Of a stretch of 64,000 nt of DNA, positions 9,412-18,770 are shown piece after piece. Source of the stretch: Gemella sp. GH3 (GTDB taxonomy: Bacteria; Bacillota; Bacilli; Staphylococcales; Gemellaceae). The notes beneath the pieces were generated by a model. It was given only the letters and a program-made list of their open reading frames with translations. It did no database searches and was not told where the DNA came from. The position numbers and the translations under genes were made by a program. Each line of letters begins with the position of its first letter. Position 1 is the stretch's first letter. Location of the stretch: positions 1-64,000 of the forward strand of contig NZ_JACBYC010000029.1 in NCBI RefSeq assembly GCF_013415425.1, in the 5' to 3' direction.

Positions 9412-10767
9412 TTAAAAAGGAAGCTTCCCTCCAAACATTCTTCCTAATCCCTTTCTTTTTGATTTATCATTCATCATACCACCGAACTGTTTCATCATTT
9501 TTCTCATTTCTTCAAACTGTTTGATAAGTTTATGAACTTCACTTATAGGTCTTCCACTACCTTGAGCAATTCTTTTTCTTCTAGGTACATTAATAATATC
9601 TGGATTTTGACGTTCTTCTATAGTCATAGATTTTATTATTGCCTCTATATAGATAAATTGTTTCTCATCTATTTGTGACATATCTATACCTTTAAGTTGT
9701 TTCCCCATTCCAGGAATCATTCCTAGTATATCTTTTAATGAGCCTAATTTTTTAATTTGATTAAGCTGTGTAAGAAAGTCTTCAAATGTAAATGTTTGAT
9801 TAAGCATTTTTTCTTGCATTTTCTTTGCTTCATCTTCATCTATACTAGATTGAGCTTTTTCTATAAGAGTTAGAACATCACCCATACCCAAAATTCTAGA
9901 TGCCATTCTTTCTGGATGGAAGTATTCCAAATCATTCATTTTTTCTCCCATACCAACAAGTTTTATAGGTTTATCAGTTATAGATTTTATTGATAGAGCC
10001 GCACCACCTCTAGTATCTCCATCTAATTTAGTTAATACTAAACCTGTAATATCTAACTGTTCATTAAATGATGTTGCTATATTTACAGCTTCTTGTCCTA
10101 TCATTGAATCCACAACCAAAAGTATTTCATTTGGATTAGTGACATTTTTAATATTTTGTAACTCTTCCATTAATAGCTCATCTATATGTAAACGACCTGC
10201 TGTATCTATTATCACATAATTAAAGTAATTTTCTTCAGCATATTTTAACCCGTCTTTTACTATATCTACGGGATCCTTATCTACATAAAATACTGGAATA
10301 TCTAGTTGTTTTCCTAATGTTTGTAATTGCTGAACAGCTGCTGGTCTGTAAACATCTGCTGCAATTAACAAAGGTTTTTTCTTTAATGTTTTCTTAACCT
10401 TTAATGCTAATTTCCCAGCAGTAGTAGTCTTTCCTGCACCTTGCAATCCTACCATCATAACAGTAGTCATTTTTTTCCCTTGAGTTAATTCTGATGATTC
10501 TCCGCCCAAAAGTTCTATTAACTCTTCATTAACTATCTTAACTATTTGTTGAGCAGGAGTTAATGATTTCATAACATCACTACCTACAGCTCTTTCACTA
10601 ATTCTTTTTACAAAATCTTTTACGACCTTGAAGTTTACATCAGCCTCTAACAAAGCCAATCTGACTTCTCGCATCATTTCTTTTACATCTGATTCTGTAA
10701 CTTTTCCTTTACCAGTTATTTTCGCAATTGTATTTTGTAATCTTTCTGATAAATTTTCAAATGCCAT
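9412..10767 (-). CDS. ffh: Signal recognition particle GTPase Ffh (SRP54)
   Basis: The protein has 451 residues. An N domain is followed by the G domain with P-loop GLQGAGKTT (about 107), DTAGRLH (about 189) and TKLDGDTRGG (about 246). The Met-rich M domain (about 300-435) binds 4.5S RNA and signal peptides. It targets membrane proteins co-translationally. It follows ylxM by ten bases, the conserved Firmicutes arrangement. Confidence 0.98.
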   Translation of the reverse strand: MAFENLSERLQNTIAKITGKGKVTESDVKEMMREVRLALLEADVNFKVVKDFVKRISERAVGSDVMKSLTPAQQIVKIVNEELIELLGGESSELTQGKKMTTVMMVGLQGAGKTTTAGKLALKVKKTLKKKPLLIAADVYRPAAVQQLQTLGKQLDIPVFYVDKDPVDIVKDGLKYAEENYFNYVIIDTAGRLHIDELLMEELQNIKNVTNPNEILLVVDSMIGQEAVNIATSFNEQLDITGLVLTKLDGDTRGGAALSIKSITDKPIKLVGMGEKMNDLEYFHPERMASRILGMGDVLTLIEKAQSSIDEDEAKKMQEKMLNQTFTFEDFLTQLNQIKKLGSLKDILGMIPGMGKQLKGIDMSQIDEKQFIYIEAIIKSMTIEERQNPDIINVPRRKRIAQGSGRPISEVHKLIKQFEEMRKMMKQFGGMMNDKSKRKGLGRMFGGKLPF

Positions 10768-10777
10768 AAATTTTCTC

Positions 10778-11101
10778 CTAATCTTCTAATTTTATTAGTT
10801 GCTCTACAAAAATATCAATATCTTTATCATTATTTATTTTTTTTATTTCATTAAGTAAAAACAATCTTTCATTACTTATTTTTATTAAATTTAACTTTTG
10901 TTCAAATTGTTCTAACTCATTTATAGTTCTTTTGATGTTGTTAGATATAGCTTGTTTAGAAATACCATAATTCTCTGATATCTCTGCTAAAGATAAATCA
11001 TCAAAAAAATAATTTTTCATATACAAGCTTTGTTTATCACTAAGTAAATCACCATAAAAGTCATATAGTTGCGATATTTTAATTATTTTATCTAATTCCA
11101 T
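10778..11101 (-). CDS. ylxM: YlxM/p13-family helix-turn-helix protein
   Basis: The protein has 107 residues when started at the ATG at 11101, which has GGAGA seven bases upstream; an in-frame start at 11116 lacks a site. The central sigma70-region-4-like helix-turn-helix (LSLAEISENYGISKQAISNN, about 40-59) is the family hallmark. YlxM stimulates Ffh-RNA SRP function in streptococci and sits directly upstream of ffh, as here. Confidence 0.92.
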   Translation of the reverse strand: MELDKIIKISQLYDFYGDLLSDKQSLYMKNYFFDDLSLAEISENYGISKQAISNNIKRTINELEQFEQKLNLIKISNERLFLLNEIKKINNDKDIDIFVEQLIKLED

Positions 11102-11178
11102 AATTATCTCCATCAAAAATATAAATACCTTTTTAATATTTTACCACAGTGTCTTTAATTTGTATATGTAATAGCAAA

Positions 11179-11240
11179 TAAAGAAGAAGTAAAATAAAAT
11201 ATATTATACTAATACGTTTATATTTTATCCTACTTCTTTA
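11179..11240 (-). terminator. Putative terminator after lspA
   Basis: Imperfect long arms (about 11179-11203 and 11219-11240) pair apart from a two-base bulge, directly after the lspA stop. The stem is AT-rich, so the call is moderate. Confidence 0.5.
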
Positions 11241-11241
11241 A

Positions 11242-11691
11242 CTATTCTTCTCTATATATTTTTATCGCTAACAATAATGCTCCTATACAAATAAAAGTAT
11301 CTGCAAAGTTAAATATTGGAAAATTATATCCTAATATATTAAAATCCAAAAAATCAACTACTTCTCTTAATCTCAATCTATCTATAAAATTACCTATAGC
11401 TCCTCCTATTATTAGAGAAAAAATAATGTAATCAAATTTATTAAAATTTTTCTTTGATTTTAAAATATAGATAAATATTGCCACAAGAAACAAAATAGTA
11501 GTTATTATAAAAAATAACCTACTATCTTGTAAAATTCCCCAGGCTGCTCCTCTATTTCTATGAGAAGTTATAAAGAAAAAGTTGTTTATTATTGTAATAC
11601 TTTCTCCTAAAGTCATATTTGTAAGAATAAAATATTTAGATATTTGATCTACTGCAACAAAAATAATTGCAAAAAGAAAAATTAAGAACAT
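11242..11691 (-). CDS. lspA: Lipoprotein signal peptidase (signal peptidase II)
   Basis: The protein has 149 residues and four hydrophobic helices. The two catalytic aspartates lie in the family motifs GNFIDR (about 112-117) and FNFADTFI (about 127-134). It cleaves prolipoprotein signal peptides after Lgt modification. It would act on the lipoproteins encoded at 26986 and 61608. Last gene of the asnS-dnaD-nth-lspA run, one base after nth. Confidence 0.96.
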   Translation of the reverse strand: MFLIFLFAIIFVAVDQISKYFILTNMTLGESITIINNFFFITSHRNRGAAWGILQDSRLFFIITTILFLVAIFIYILKSKKNFNKFDYIIFSLIIGGAIGNFIDRLRLREVVDFLDFNILGYNFPIFNFADTFICIGALLLAIKIYREE

Positions 11692-11692
11692 A

Positions 11693-12340
11693 CTAATCTC
11701 CTAGTTTATTATATTTACAAATATCTTTTAATTCACAATTAAGACATTCTGGTTTCTTAGCCTTACACTTATAACGTCCAAAGTGAATTAATTGATGGTG
11801 AATTTTTGACCAATTTTTCTTAGGAAAAATAGACATCAATTTTTTCTCAACAGTTAACGGTGTATCTTTGTCCTCCGCTAGACCTAAACGTTTTGAAATT
11901 CTTTCTACATGGGTATCCACTGCAATAGTTGGAATATCAAAACCTACAGACATCACAACATTTGCAGTCTTTCTTCCTACACCTGGTAATTTTATTAACT
12001 CTTCTCTCGTTGTAGGAATAATATAGTTATAATTGTCTCTTAACATTTCTGCTAATAGCTTAATATTTTTAGATTTTGCTTTGTATAGCCCCAATGATCT
12101 TATATATTCTTCTATATCATTAACACTTGCTTCAGCATAATCGTCAATAGTTTTAAAGTCTCGAAATAAATTTACTGTCGCTCTATTAACATACTCATCT
12201 TTACATTGTGCTGATAACAGGACAGCTATCAACAATTCCAAATTGTTAGTAAAATTTAATTCACATTCTACATTTGGATAATTTTTATCTAAGTATCTTT
12301 GAATTTTATTGATATTTTTTTTATTATTTAATCCAGTCAT
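11693..12340 (-). CDS. nth: Endonuclease III (DNA glycosylase/AP lyase)
   Basis: The protein has 215 residues. It has the helix-hairpin-helix LPGVGRKTANVV (about 117-128) containing the catalytic Lys, and a catalytic Asp in VDTHVER. The C-terminal four-cysteine iron-sulfur loop reads C-x6-C-x2-C-x5-C (about 193-209). It removes oxidised pyrimidines. The start overlaps dnaD by 17 bases; nth-dnaD pairing is the usual arrangement in Bacilli. Confidence 0.97.
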   Translation of the reverse strand: MTGLNNKKNINKIQRYLDKNYPNVECELNFTNNLELLIAVLLSAQCKDEYVNRATVNLFRDFKTIDDYAEASVNDIEEYIRSLGLYKAKSKNIKLLAEMLRDNYNYIIPTTREELIKLPGVGRKTANVVMSVGFDIPTIAVDTHVERISKRLGLAEDKDTPLTVEKKLMSIFPKKNWSKIHHQLIHFGRYKCKAKKPECLNCELKDICKYNKLGD

Positions 12341-12857
12341 AATTTAGAATATCATCCTCATTTATGTCGTCATTTAATTCAGCAGTAGTATTATTTAATA
12401 TAGAATTTATATACTTGATATTTTTGACACTTTTAGAAATATTAAATGCTTCTTGAATATCTTTTTTTGTGAACTTATTATCTATCCACGTTCCAATAAT
12501 ATCTATCTCCTGCGGCGTTAATATTCTATTCACCCACTTTTCAGTTAATGACAGTAACTCTTTCAAAGTATAATAATTATCTTCTTGATTTGATATTAAA
12601 AATATTATTCTTTTAGTTTCACTAATTTTAATTATATTTTTTTTATAAAGAGATTGTAATTTTGATAACAATTGTTCTTCTGTTATTGACAATTCTTTTG
12701 AAAATTGTTTAGCATCAAATTGACGATCTCCTTGTTCAGAAATATAACTAATTTGTAACAAAAAAAGCATTTCATCAGCAGTTATTTTGTAGTTATTAAA
12801 ATTTAGTAATAAGTCTTTATTTACATAAAGACCTTCTAATTTCAAGTTTTTCATCAT
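12324..12857 (-). CDS. dnaD: DnaD-family replication initiation protein, short
   Basis: The protein has 177 residues, versus about 230 in B. subtilis DnaD. The N-terminal winged-helix part (about 15-100) is followed by a DnaB_2/DnaD C-terminal domain (about 108-160, with TPQEIDIIGTW). The YxxxIxxxW motif at the domain's end appears as YINSI followed by LNNT, so the tryptophan is replaced by Thr. The ATG overlaps the asnS stop by one base and has no clear ribosome site, suggesting translational coupling. It helps load the helicase at oriC and restart sites. Confidence 0.85.
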   Translation of the reverse strand: MMKNLKLEGLYVNKDLLLNFNNYKITADEMLFLLQISYISEQGDRQFDAKQFSKELSITEEQLLSKLQSLYKKNIIKISETKRIIFLISNQEDNYYTLKELLSLTEKWVNRILTPQEIDIIGTWIDNKFTKKDIQEAFNISKSVKNIKYINSILNNTTAELNDDINEDDILNYDWIK

Positions 12858-14143
12858 TATGGAGTTAGCCTATTAAGTAATCTTGGGAATGGTATAGTTT
12901 CTCTAACATGACCGTTACCAGTAATCCAAGCCACTGTTCTTTCTAATCCTAATCCAAATCCAGAATGTTCCACAGAACCATATTTTCTAAGGTCAAGATA
13001 CCATTGATAAGCTTCTATATTTAAATCATGCGTTTCTATATTTGATAATAATATATCATAATTATCTTCACGCTGTGAACCACCAATTATTTCTCCGTAT
13101 CCTTCTGGAGCAATTAAGTCCGCACAAAGAACTACCCCTTTTTCATTAGGATCTTCTTTCATATAAAATGGCTTTATTTCTTTTGGCCAATGTGTTATAA
13201 ATACTGGTTTGTTATAACTATTAGCAATAAAAGTTTCATGAGGAGAACCAAAGTCTTGTCCATACTCTATGTCATCAAAGCCATTATCTTTTAATAATTT
13301 TATTGCATCTTTGTATTTTATACGTGGAAATTTCCCAGTTGCTGATTCTAGCGCCTCTATATCTCTTCCTAGTACTTTTAGTTCCGTTATATTCTTTTTA
13401 AGAACATCTTTTATTAAATAGTTAACATATTTTTCTTGAATATCTAAACTTTCATCATGATTACAAAAAGCCATTTCTGGTTCTATCATCCAAAATTCAA
13501 TTAAATGACGTCGAGTTTTTGATTTTTCAGCTCTAAATGTTGGACCAAACGAATACACTTTTCCAAAAGACATAGCACAAGCTTCCATATAAAGTTGTCC
13601 TGACTGTGATAAATATGCCTCTTCATCAAAATATTGAGTATTAAATAACTCTGTAGTCCCTTCTGGAGCTGATGAAGTTAAAATAGGAGGATCTAATTTT
13701 AAAAATCCTTCTTGTTCATAAAAGTCATATGTTGATTTAATTATTTGATTTCTTATAGTCAAAATAGCATGTTGTTTTTTAGAACGTATCCATAAATGAC
13801 GATTATCCGCCAAAAATTCTACTCCATGATCTTTTGGGGTAATAGGATAGTCTGTTGCTACACTAATAACTTCAAAATCAGTAATTTCTAATTCTATTCC
13901 AGAAATCTCTCTTTCATTTTCTTTAATAATTCCTGTAACTTTAATAGAAGTTTCTTGAGTCAGATGACGTAACACTTGATATCTATCATCACCTAATGCT
14001 TCTTTTAAAGCTACTGCTTGTATAAATCCTGCTCCATATCTTAACTGAAAGAACGCAATTTTTCCGCTACTTCTTTTATTGGCAATCCACGCTCCTAACG
14101 TAACTTGTTCCCCAATTTTTTCTTTTAAATTGTTAATATTCAC
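12857..14143 (-). CDS. asnS: Asparagine--tRNA ligase
   Basis: The protein has 428 residues: an N-terminal OB-fold anticodon-binding domain (about 1-105) and a class II catalytic core with motif 2 [16 protein letters not shown] (about 198-213) and motif 3 near [12 protein letters not shown] (about 398-409). It charges tRNA-Asn. It heads the asnS-dnaD-nth-lspA operon behind a good promoter. No T-box sequence is visible in its 5' region. Confidence 0.97.
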   Translation of the reverse strand: MNINNLKEKIGEQVTLGAWIANKRSSGKIAFFQLRYGAGFIQAVALKEALGDDRYQVLRHLTQETSIKVTGIIKENEREISGIELEITDFEVISVATDYPITPKDHGVEFLADNRHLWIRSKKQHAILTIRNQIIKSTYDFYEQEGFLKLDPPILTSSAPEGTTELFNTQYFDEEAYLSQSGQLYMEACAMSFGKVYSFGPTFRAEKSKTRRHLIEFWMIEPEMAFCNHDESLDIQEKYVNYLIKDVLKKNITELKVLGRDIEALESATGKFPRIKYKDAIKLLKDNGFDDIEYGQDFGSPHETFIANSYNKPVFITHWPKEIKPFYMKEDPNEKGVVLCADLIAPEGYGEIIGGSQREDNYDILLSNIETHDLNIEAYQWYLDLRKYGSVEHSGFGLGLERTVAWITGNGHVRETIPFPRLLNRLTP

Positions 14144-14177
14144 CTTTTTATCTCCTTACAAAAAACTAGATATTTAT

Positions 14178-14206
14178 AATATAGCAAAATATTAGTTAAA
14201 TTACAA
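14178..14206 (-). promoter_or_regulatory. Promoter of the asnS operon
   Basis: Minus strand: -35 TTGTAA (14201-14206), 17-base spacer, -10 TATATT (14178-14183), about 35 bases before the asnS start. Fits housekeeping sigma. Confidence 0.6.
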
Positions 14207-14438
14207 TATATTATATTTAATTTCAGATTTCTTTCTTTAGAATGATAAGCAAAATTAAAAATATTATTTATATTGATTAATTCATAAAAAATTAATTTTT
14301 TAATTGCTTTTTATTTTAGTTTAATTCAATATCAAACTTTAATAAATATATCTCTATATTAGTTTATATAATACATTTTTCTTTTTATCAATAATTTCAA
14401 TATATACATTTACCATCATAAAGATTCTAAATCTAACA
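14207..14438. other. Intergenic stretch between the asnS promoter and the engB terminator
   Basis: About 230 bases of very AT-rich sequence in a 326-base gap without a gene. I see no open frame with a ribosome site, no tRNA and no convincing hairpin here beyond the asnS promoter and the engB terminator at its two ends. Confidence 0.6.
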
Positions 14439-14440
14439 AA

Positions 14441-14467
14441 AAAAGCGAGAGAAAATCTCTCACTTTT
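14441..14467 (-). terminator. Rho-independent terminator after engB
   Basis: Arms 14441-14452 and 14456-14467 (GCGAGAGA / TCTCTCAC core with A and T tails) form a tight hairpin with a three-base loop, starting right after the engB stop. It ends the clpX-lon-engB run. Confidence 0.85.
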
Positions 14468-14469
14468 AT

Positions 14470-15060
14470 CTATATAATTTCATTTATCTTATCTAAAATT
14501 TTATTAATATTTAATTTTTTTACAGAAGAAAAAGGTACTATATCTATGTTATAAGTTAAATCTAGACTATTTTTTATTTTATTCTGATTTTTACTTAAAT
14601 CATTTTTAGATATTTTGTCAACTTTAGTTAAAACTATCACAAAAGGTATTTCATAGTAATTTAAAAATTCATTCATCATTATATCATCTTCAGATGGTTT
14701 GTGTCTGCTGTCTATAAGATGAAGAACAAAACTCAACTTTTCGCTATTAACAAAATATTCAACAATCATATCATATAATTTTTCTTTTTCTTTTTTTGAT
14801 AATTTTGCATATCCGTAACCTGGAACATCTACCAATGCAACTTTATTATCTACATTGAAAAAATTCAATGTTCTTGTTTTTCCTGGTTTTGAAGAAACTC
14901 TTGCAAAATTTTTTCTATTAAGAATAGTATTTATAAAAGATGATTTCCCTACATTTGATCTACCACACATGGCTACCTCAGGCATATTATGCTTTGGATA
15001 ATGCTTCTTTGATACAGCACTAATCATTAATTCTACATTATTTGTATTTAACTTCACCAT
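14470..15060 (-). CDS. engB: Ribosome biogenesis GTPase EngB (YsxC/YihA)
   Basis: The protein has 196 residues, a single TrmE-Era-EngA-like GTPase domain. G1 is GRSNVGKSSF (about 33-42), G3 is DVPGYGYA (about 78-85), and G4 is TKVD (about 145-148). It assists maturation of the 50S subunit. It starts one base after lon, in the conserved clpX-lon-engB order of Bacilli. Confidence 0.96.
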   Translation of the reverse strand: MVKLNTNNVELMISAVSKKHYPKHNMPEVAMCGRSNVGKSSFINTILNRKNFARVSSKPGKTRTLNFFNVDNKVALVDVPGYGYAKLSKKEKEKLYDMIVEYFVNSEKLSFVLHLIDSRHKPSEDDIMMNEFLNYYEIPFVIVLTKVDKISKNDLSKNQNKIKNSLDLTYNIDIVPFSSVKKLNINKILDKINEII

Positions 15061-15061
15061 A

Positions 15062-17365
15062 TTAAACCCCTTTAAAAACTATATCAAAAACTTCTGTAAT
15101 ATTTGTCACAAAATTAATATCTAACTTTTCTAAGATTTCAGTAGGTATTTCTGTTATATACGGTTTATTTTTCAAAGGTAAAATAATTTTTCTAATACCC
15201 ATTTTTTCCGAACTTAGTAGTTTTTCTTTTACTCCTCCAATAGGTAGTACTCTTCCATGTAATGTAATTTCTCCAGTCATAGCAATATTGTTATCAACAT
15301 ACTTTTTAGTCAAGCTTGAATAAAGAGAAGTTGTTATAGTTATACCTGCTGAAGGACCATCTTTAGGAACTGCACCTTCTGGCACGTGAATATGAATATC
15401 TATCTTACTAAAATCTATATCCTCTAAACCTAAACTTTCTGAATTAGAGCGTAAATATGATATAGCTGTTTGAGCAGATTCTTTCATTACTTCTCCTAGC
15501 TTACCAGTAAGAATTATTTTACCATTACCTTTTGAAATACTTGTTTCTATTTCCAAGGTATCTCCACCTACAGAGGTATATGCTAAACCATTAACAATTC
15601 CTATTTGTGGAGTAACATTCTTATCTTTTAAATCATACTTGGCTGGTCCTAAAAATTCAGTGATTTTATCTACATTTAACTTTATCTTTTCTTCACCACT
15701 TAAAACTCTTAAAGCTGCTTTTCTACATACTTTACCTATTATTCTATCTAGATTTCTAACTCCTGCTTCATAAGTATAACCATTAATAATTTTATTAATT
15801 ACTGGTTTTGTAAATGATACATTCTTATTAGTTAATCCATTTTCTTTTAATTGTTTTTTTACTAAATATTTAGCTGCAATATTTTCTTTTTCTTTTACTG
15901 TATACGATCCTAATTCAATAACTTCCATTCTATCTCTAAGTGGTGCTGGAATTAGAGAAATGTTATTTGCTGTTGCTACAAATAATACATTAGACAGATC
16001 AAAAGGTATATCCAAATAATGATCAACAAATTCATTATTCTGCTCTGGGTCTATAACTTCTAACATAGCTGCAGCAGGATCTCCTTTTATGTCAGATGCC
16101 ATTTTATCTATTTCATCCAATAAAATAACGGGATTTTTACTTTTAACTTTCTTTAAAGATTGAATCAACTTACCTGGTAATGCACCAACATAAGTTCTTC
16201 TATGACCTCTTATTTCTGCCTCATCTCGTACACCTCCTAAAGATATACGAATAAAATTTCTATTCATAGCAGAAGAAATAGATTTAACAAGTGAACTCTT
16301 TCCTACTCCAGGAGGTCCTGCCAAACATAAAATCGGAGATTTCATATCTGCACGTAATTTTTTTACAGCCAAAAATTCTAAAATTCTTTCTTTTATCTTC
16401 TCTAACCCATAATGATCAGCATTTAATATTTTCTCTGATTTTTTTATGTCTATTTGATCATCAGTAGAAATATTCCAAGGTAGAGAGAGAACAGTTTCTA
16501 AGTAACTTCTTATTATTGCGTGTTCTGGTGCCATTGGAGGAGTTTTCTCTAATCGAGATAACTCTTTTAACAACAAATCTTCGTCCGATTTATTTAGCTT
16601 TAAATCTAAAATTTGCTTTTTAAGATTTTCTATATCATCTTCATCGGGAGACAATTCTTTTAACTCTTCTTGCACTACTCGCATTTGTTCTCTTAAGAAG
16701 TATTCTTTTTGCTGATTATCAATATTTATTCTAACCTTAGTATCTATCTCATTTTTATATTCTGCTATTCCTAAAAATTTCTCAATAGCATCTGTAACAA
16801 ATTTAACCTTTTTTTCCAAGTCAAGTGTAAAAGCTACTTTTTTCATAGTAAGCTCATCTAATGGAAAATATTTAAGGTTCTTGTTAATAAATTTATTTAA
16901 ATCATTTATATTATGAAATCCTACATCTGTTTTATTAATATTTTGGAAGTTTTTAAACAATATTTTCAATGTTTTCAAAGTTTCATTTTGATCAAAATCT
17001 GTATTTCTTAGTTTTGATTTTTCTATATCCAAATACTCTACTATATTGTCCTTATAAACACCACTTTTAATTTCAGCTACACCTTCACAAGCATATGTAA
17101 ACAATTTACTTTTTTTATCGTAGCTAATATCTCCATACATTCCAAAATATTTATTAAATCCATTTTCATCAAAAATACTGTCTTCATCTGAATTTTCATT
17201 AAAGTTATCTAGCGGTTTCCTATTACTAGTAACAAAAACATTAATTTTTTTGTCTTTTTCTAGATTTTCAAAAATTTTCAAAAAGTTTTTATCGTAAACT
17301 TCCAGAATATAACTATGACCTGGAACAAAAAACTCTTTATGTTCTAATAAATAATATTTATTCAA
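15062..17365 (-). CDS. lon: ATP-dependent protease LonA
   Basis: The protein has 767 residues. The AAA+ module has Walker A GPPGVGKSS (about 348-356) and Walker B VILLDEIDKM (about 415). The C-terminal protease domain has the Ser-Lys dyad in PKDGPSAGIT (Ser near 672) and GGVKEKL (Lys near 715). The substrate-binding N-domain (about 1-200) is divergent: the usual hydrophobic LPLLPLRD-type opening is not present. It degrades misfolded and regulatory proteins. It lies 12 bases downstream of clpX. Confidence 0.97.
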   Translation of the reverse strand: MNKYYLLEHKEFFVPGHSYILEVYDKNFLKIFENLEKDKKINVFVTSNRKPLDNFNENSDEDSIFDENGFNKYFGMYGDISYDKKSKLFTYACEGVAEIKSGVYKDNIVEYLDIEKSKLRNTDFDQNETLKTLKILFKNFQNINKTDVGFHNINDLNKFINKNLKYFPLDELTMKKVAFTLDLEKKVKFVTDAIEKFLGIAEYKNEIDTKVRINIDNQQKEYFLREQMRVVQEELKELSPDEDDIENLKKQILDLKLNKSDEDLLLKELSRLEKTPPMAPEHAIIRSYLETVLSLPWNISTDDQIDIKKSEKILNADHYGLEKIKERILEFLAVKKLRADMKSPILCLAGPPGVGKSSLVKSISSAMNRNFIRISLGGVRDEAEIRGHRRTYVGALPGKLIQSLKKVKSKNPVILLDEIDKMASDIKGDPAAAMLEVIDPEQNNEFVDHYLDIPFDLSNVLFVATANNISLIPAPLRDRMEVIELGSYTVKEKENIAAKYLVKKQLKENGLTNKNVSFTKPVINKIINGYTYEAGVRNLDRIIGKVCRKAALRVLSGEEKIKLNVDKITEFLGPAKYDLKDKNVTPQIGIVNGLAYTSVGGDTLEIETSISKGNGKIILTGKLGEVMKESAQTAISYLRSNSESLGLEDIDFSKIDIHIHVPEGAVPKDGPSAGITITTSLYSSLTKKYVDNNIAMTGEITLHGRVLPIGGVKEKLLSSEKMGIRKIILPLKNKPYITEIPTEILEKLDINFVTNITEVFDIVFKGV

Positions 17366-17377
17366 AATAAATTCTCC

Positions 17378-18598
17378 TTATGTTAATAGCGGTCTTGTTT
17401 TATTTTTTACATTTTCTTCAGTAACTGTACACTTACTAACATTTTTCTTGCTAGGAACTTCAAACATAACATCCATTAATATTTCCTCTATAATTGAACG
17501 CAATCCTCTTGCTCCTGTTTTTCTTTTTATAGACTCTCTTGCTATAGCTAATAAAGCTTTTTCTTCAAATATTAGTTCTATGCCATCTAGTTCAAACAAA
17601 TATTTGTACTGTTTCACTACTGAATTCTTAGGTTCTATTAAGATTTTAACTAAATCCTCTTCTGTTAATTCCTCTAAAGAACATATAATAGGTATTCTTC
17701 CTATAAATTCTGGAATAATTCCAAATTTTACTAAATCTTCTTGCTTTATTTTAGAAATAATAGATTCTTTTGAATCATCTTCTCCAGCAATATCTGTTTT
17801 AGAAAATCCTATTATTTTATCACCTAAACGGCGTTTAATAATTTCTTCAATTCCTGCAAAAGCACCACCAATAATAAAAAGTATATCTTTTGTATTTATT
17901 TTTATCATCTCTTCACCCGGATGCTTTCTGCCACCTTGAGGTGGAACACTTGCTATAGTGCCCTCTAAAATTTTTAATAATGCTTGTTGCACACCTTCTC
18001 CAGAAACATCGCGAGTTATCGAAACATTTTCTCCTTTTTTGGCGATTTTATCAATTTCATCTATATATATAATTCCTTTTTCAGCACGAGCTATATCATA
18101 ATTCGCATTTTGGATAAGTCGCAATAAGATATTTTCTACGTCTTCTCCTACATATCCAGCTTCTGTTAAAGTGGTAGCATCTGCTATAGCAAAAGGAACA
18201 TCTAACATTTTAGCTAATGTTTGGGCTATTAAAGTTTTTCCTGACCCTGTACTACCTATCAAAGCAATATTACTCTTCTGAAGCTCAATATCTTCTCTTT
18301 CCTTACTAGAAGTTATTCTTTTATAATGATTATAAACAGCTACAGCTACAGACTTTTTAGCTTTATCTTGACTAATTATATATTCATTAAGATTTTTAAA
18401 AATATCTTTAGGCTTAAGCAATTTAAAATTATTATCTAAGCTTACACTATCTTCTAAAACTTTCTGTTGATCTATCATATCATAACATAAGTCAACACAT
18501 TCATCACAAATAAATACTTCTCTACCTGCTATCATTTTAAAAACTTCATCTGAATTTTTTCCACAAAATGAGCATTGTACATTGTTATTTTTATCCAT
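17378..18598 (-). CDS. clpX: ClpX, ATPase subunit of the ClpXP protease
   Basis: The protein has 406 residues. The N-terminal zinc-binding domain has Cys pairs CSFC and CDEC (about 9-12 and 31-34). The AAA+ domain has Walker A GSTGSGKT (about 113-120), the pore-loop region and sensor 2. Loop IGFSKT (about 263) matches the IGF loop that docks onto ClpP. It unfolds substrates for ClpP. It is the first gene of clpX-lon-engB, behind a strong promoter. Confidence 0.97.
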   Translation of the reverse strand: MDKNNNVQCSFCGKNSDEVFKMIAGREVFICDECVDLCYDMIDQQKVLEDSVSLDNNFKLLKPKDIFKNLNEYIISQDKAKKSVAVAVYNHYKRITSSKEREDIELQKSNIALIGSTGSGKTLIAQTLAKMLDVPFAIADATTLTEAGYVGEDVENILLRLIQNANYDIARAEKGIIYIDEIDKIAKKGENVSITRDVSGEGVQQALLKILEGTIASVPPQGGRKHPGEEMIKINTKDILFIIGGAFAGIEEIIKRRLGDKIIGFSKTDIAGEDDSKESIISKIKQEDLVKFGIIPEFIGRIPIICSLEELTEEDLVKILIEPKNSVVKQYKYLFELDGIELIFEEKALLAIARESIKRKTGARGLRSIIEEILMDVMFEVPSKKNVSKCTVTEENVKNKTRPLLT

Positions 18599-18623
18599 AT
18601 TATTACCTCACAAAATATAACTA

Positions 18624-18652
18624 ATTATAAATTAATTTGAATTAAAAGTCAA
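18624..18652 (-). promoter_or_regulatory. Promoter of clpX-lon-engB
   Basis: Minus strand: -35 TTGACT (18647-18652), 17-base spacer, -10 TATAAT (18624-18629), 25 bases before the clpX ATG. No CtsR or CIRCE heat-shock operator is apparent in it. Confidence 0.75.
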
Positions 18653-18676
18653 TTAATGCAGGTGTGGTACACAACA

Positions 18677-18713
18677 AAATAAACTTGAACAAAATTATTG
18701 TTCAAGCTTATTT
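18677..18713 (-). terminator. Terminator after mltG
   Basis: Arms 18677-18690 and 18700-18713 pair nearly perfectly (core CTTGAAC / GTTCAAG) with a nine-base loop, followed by a T-rich tract on the minus strand. It ends the nine-gene run nif3 to mltG. Confidence 0.75.
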
Positions 18714-18770
18714 CGTTACCCATATTAACTTAAATATATTACTAAAAATTTATAAAACATTAAACTCATA

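Noticed and set aside
14144-14440. Possible T-box leader upstream of asnS
   Set aside because: No AGGGTGGNACCGCG-like sequence and no specifier-loop hairpin found on the minus strand; a standard promoter lies close to the gene.
17448-17939. 163-codon open frame on the plus strand
   Set aside because: Antisense to the well-conserved clpX ATPase region; composition typical of a shadow frame.
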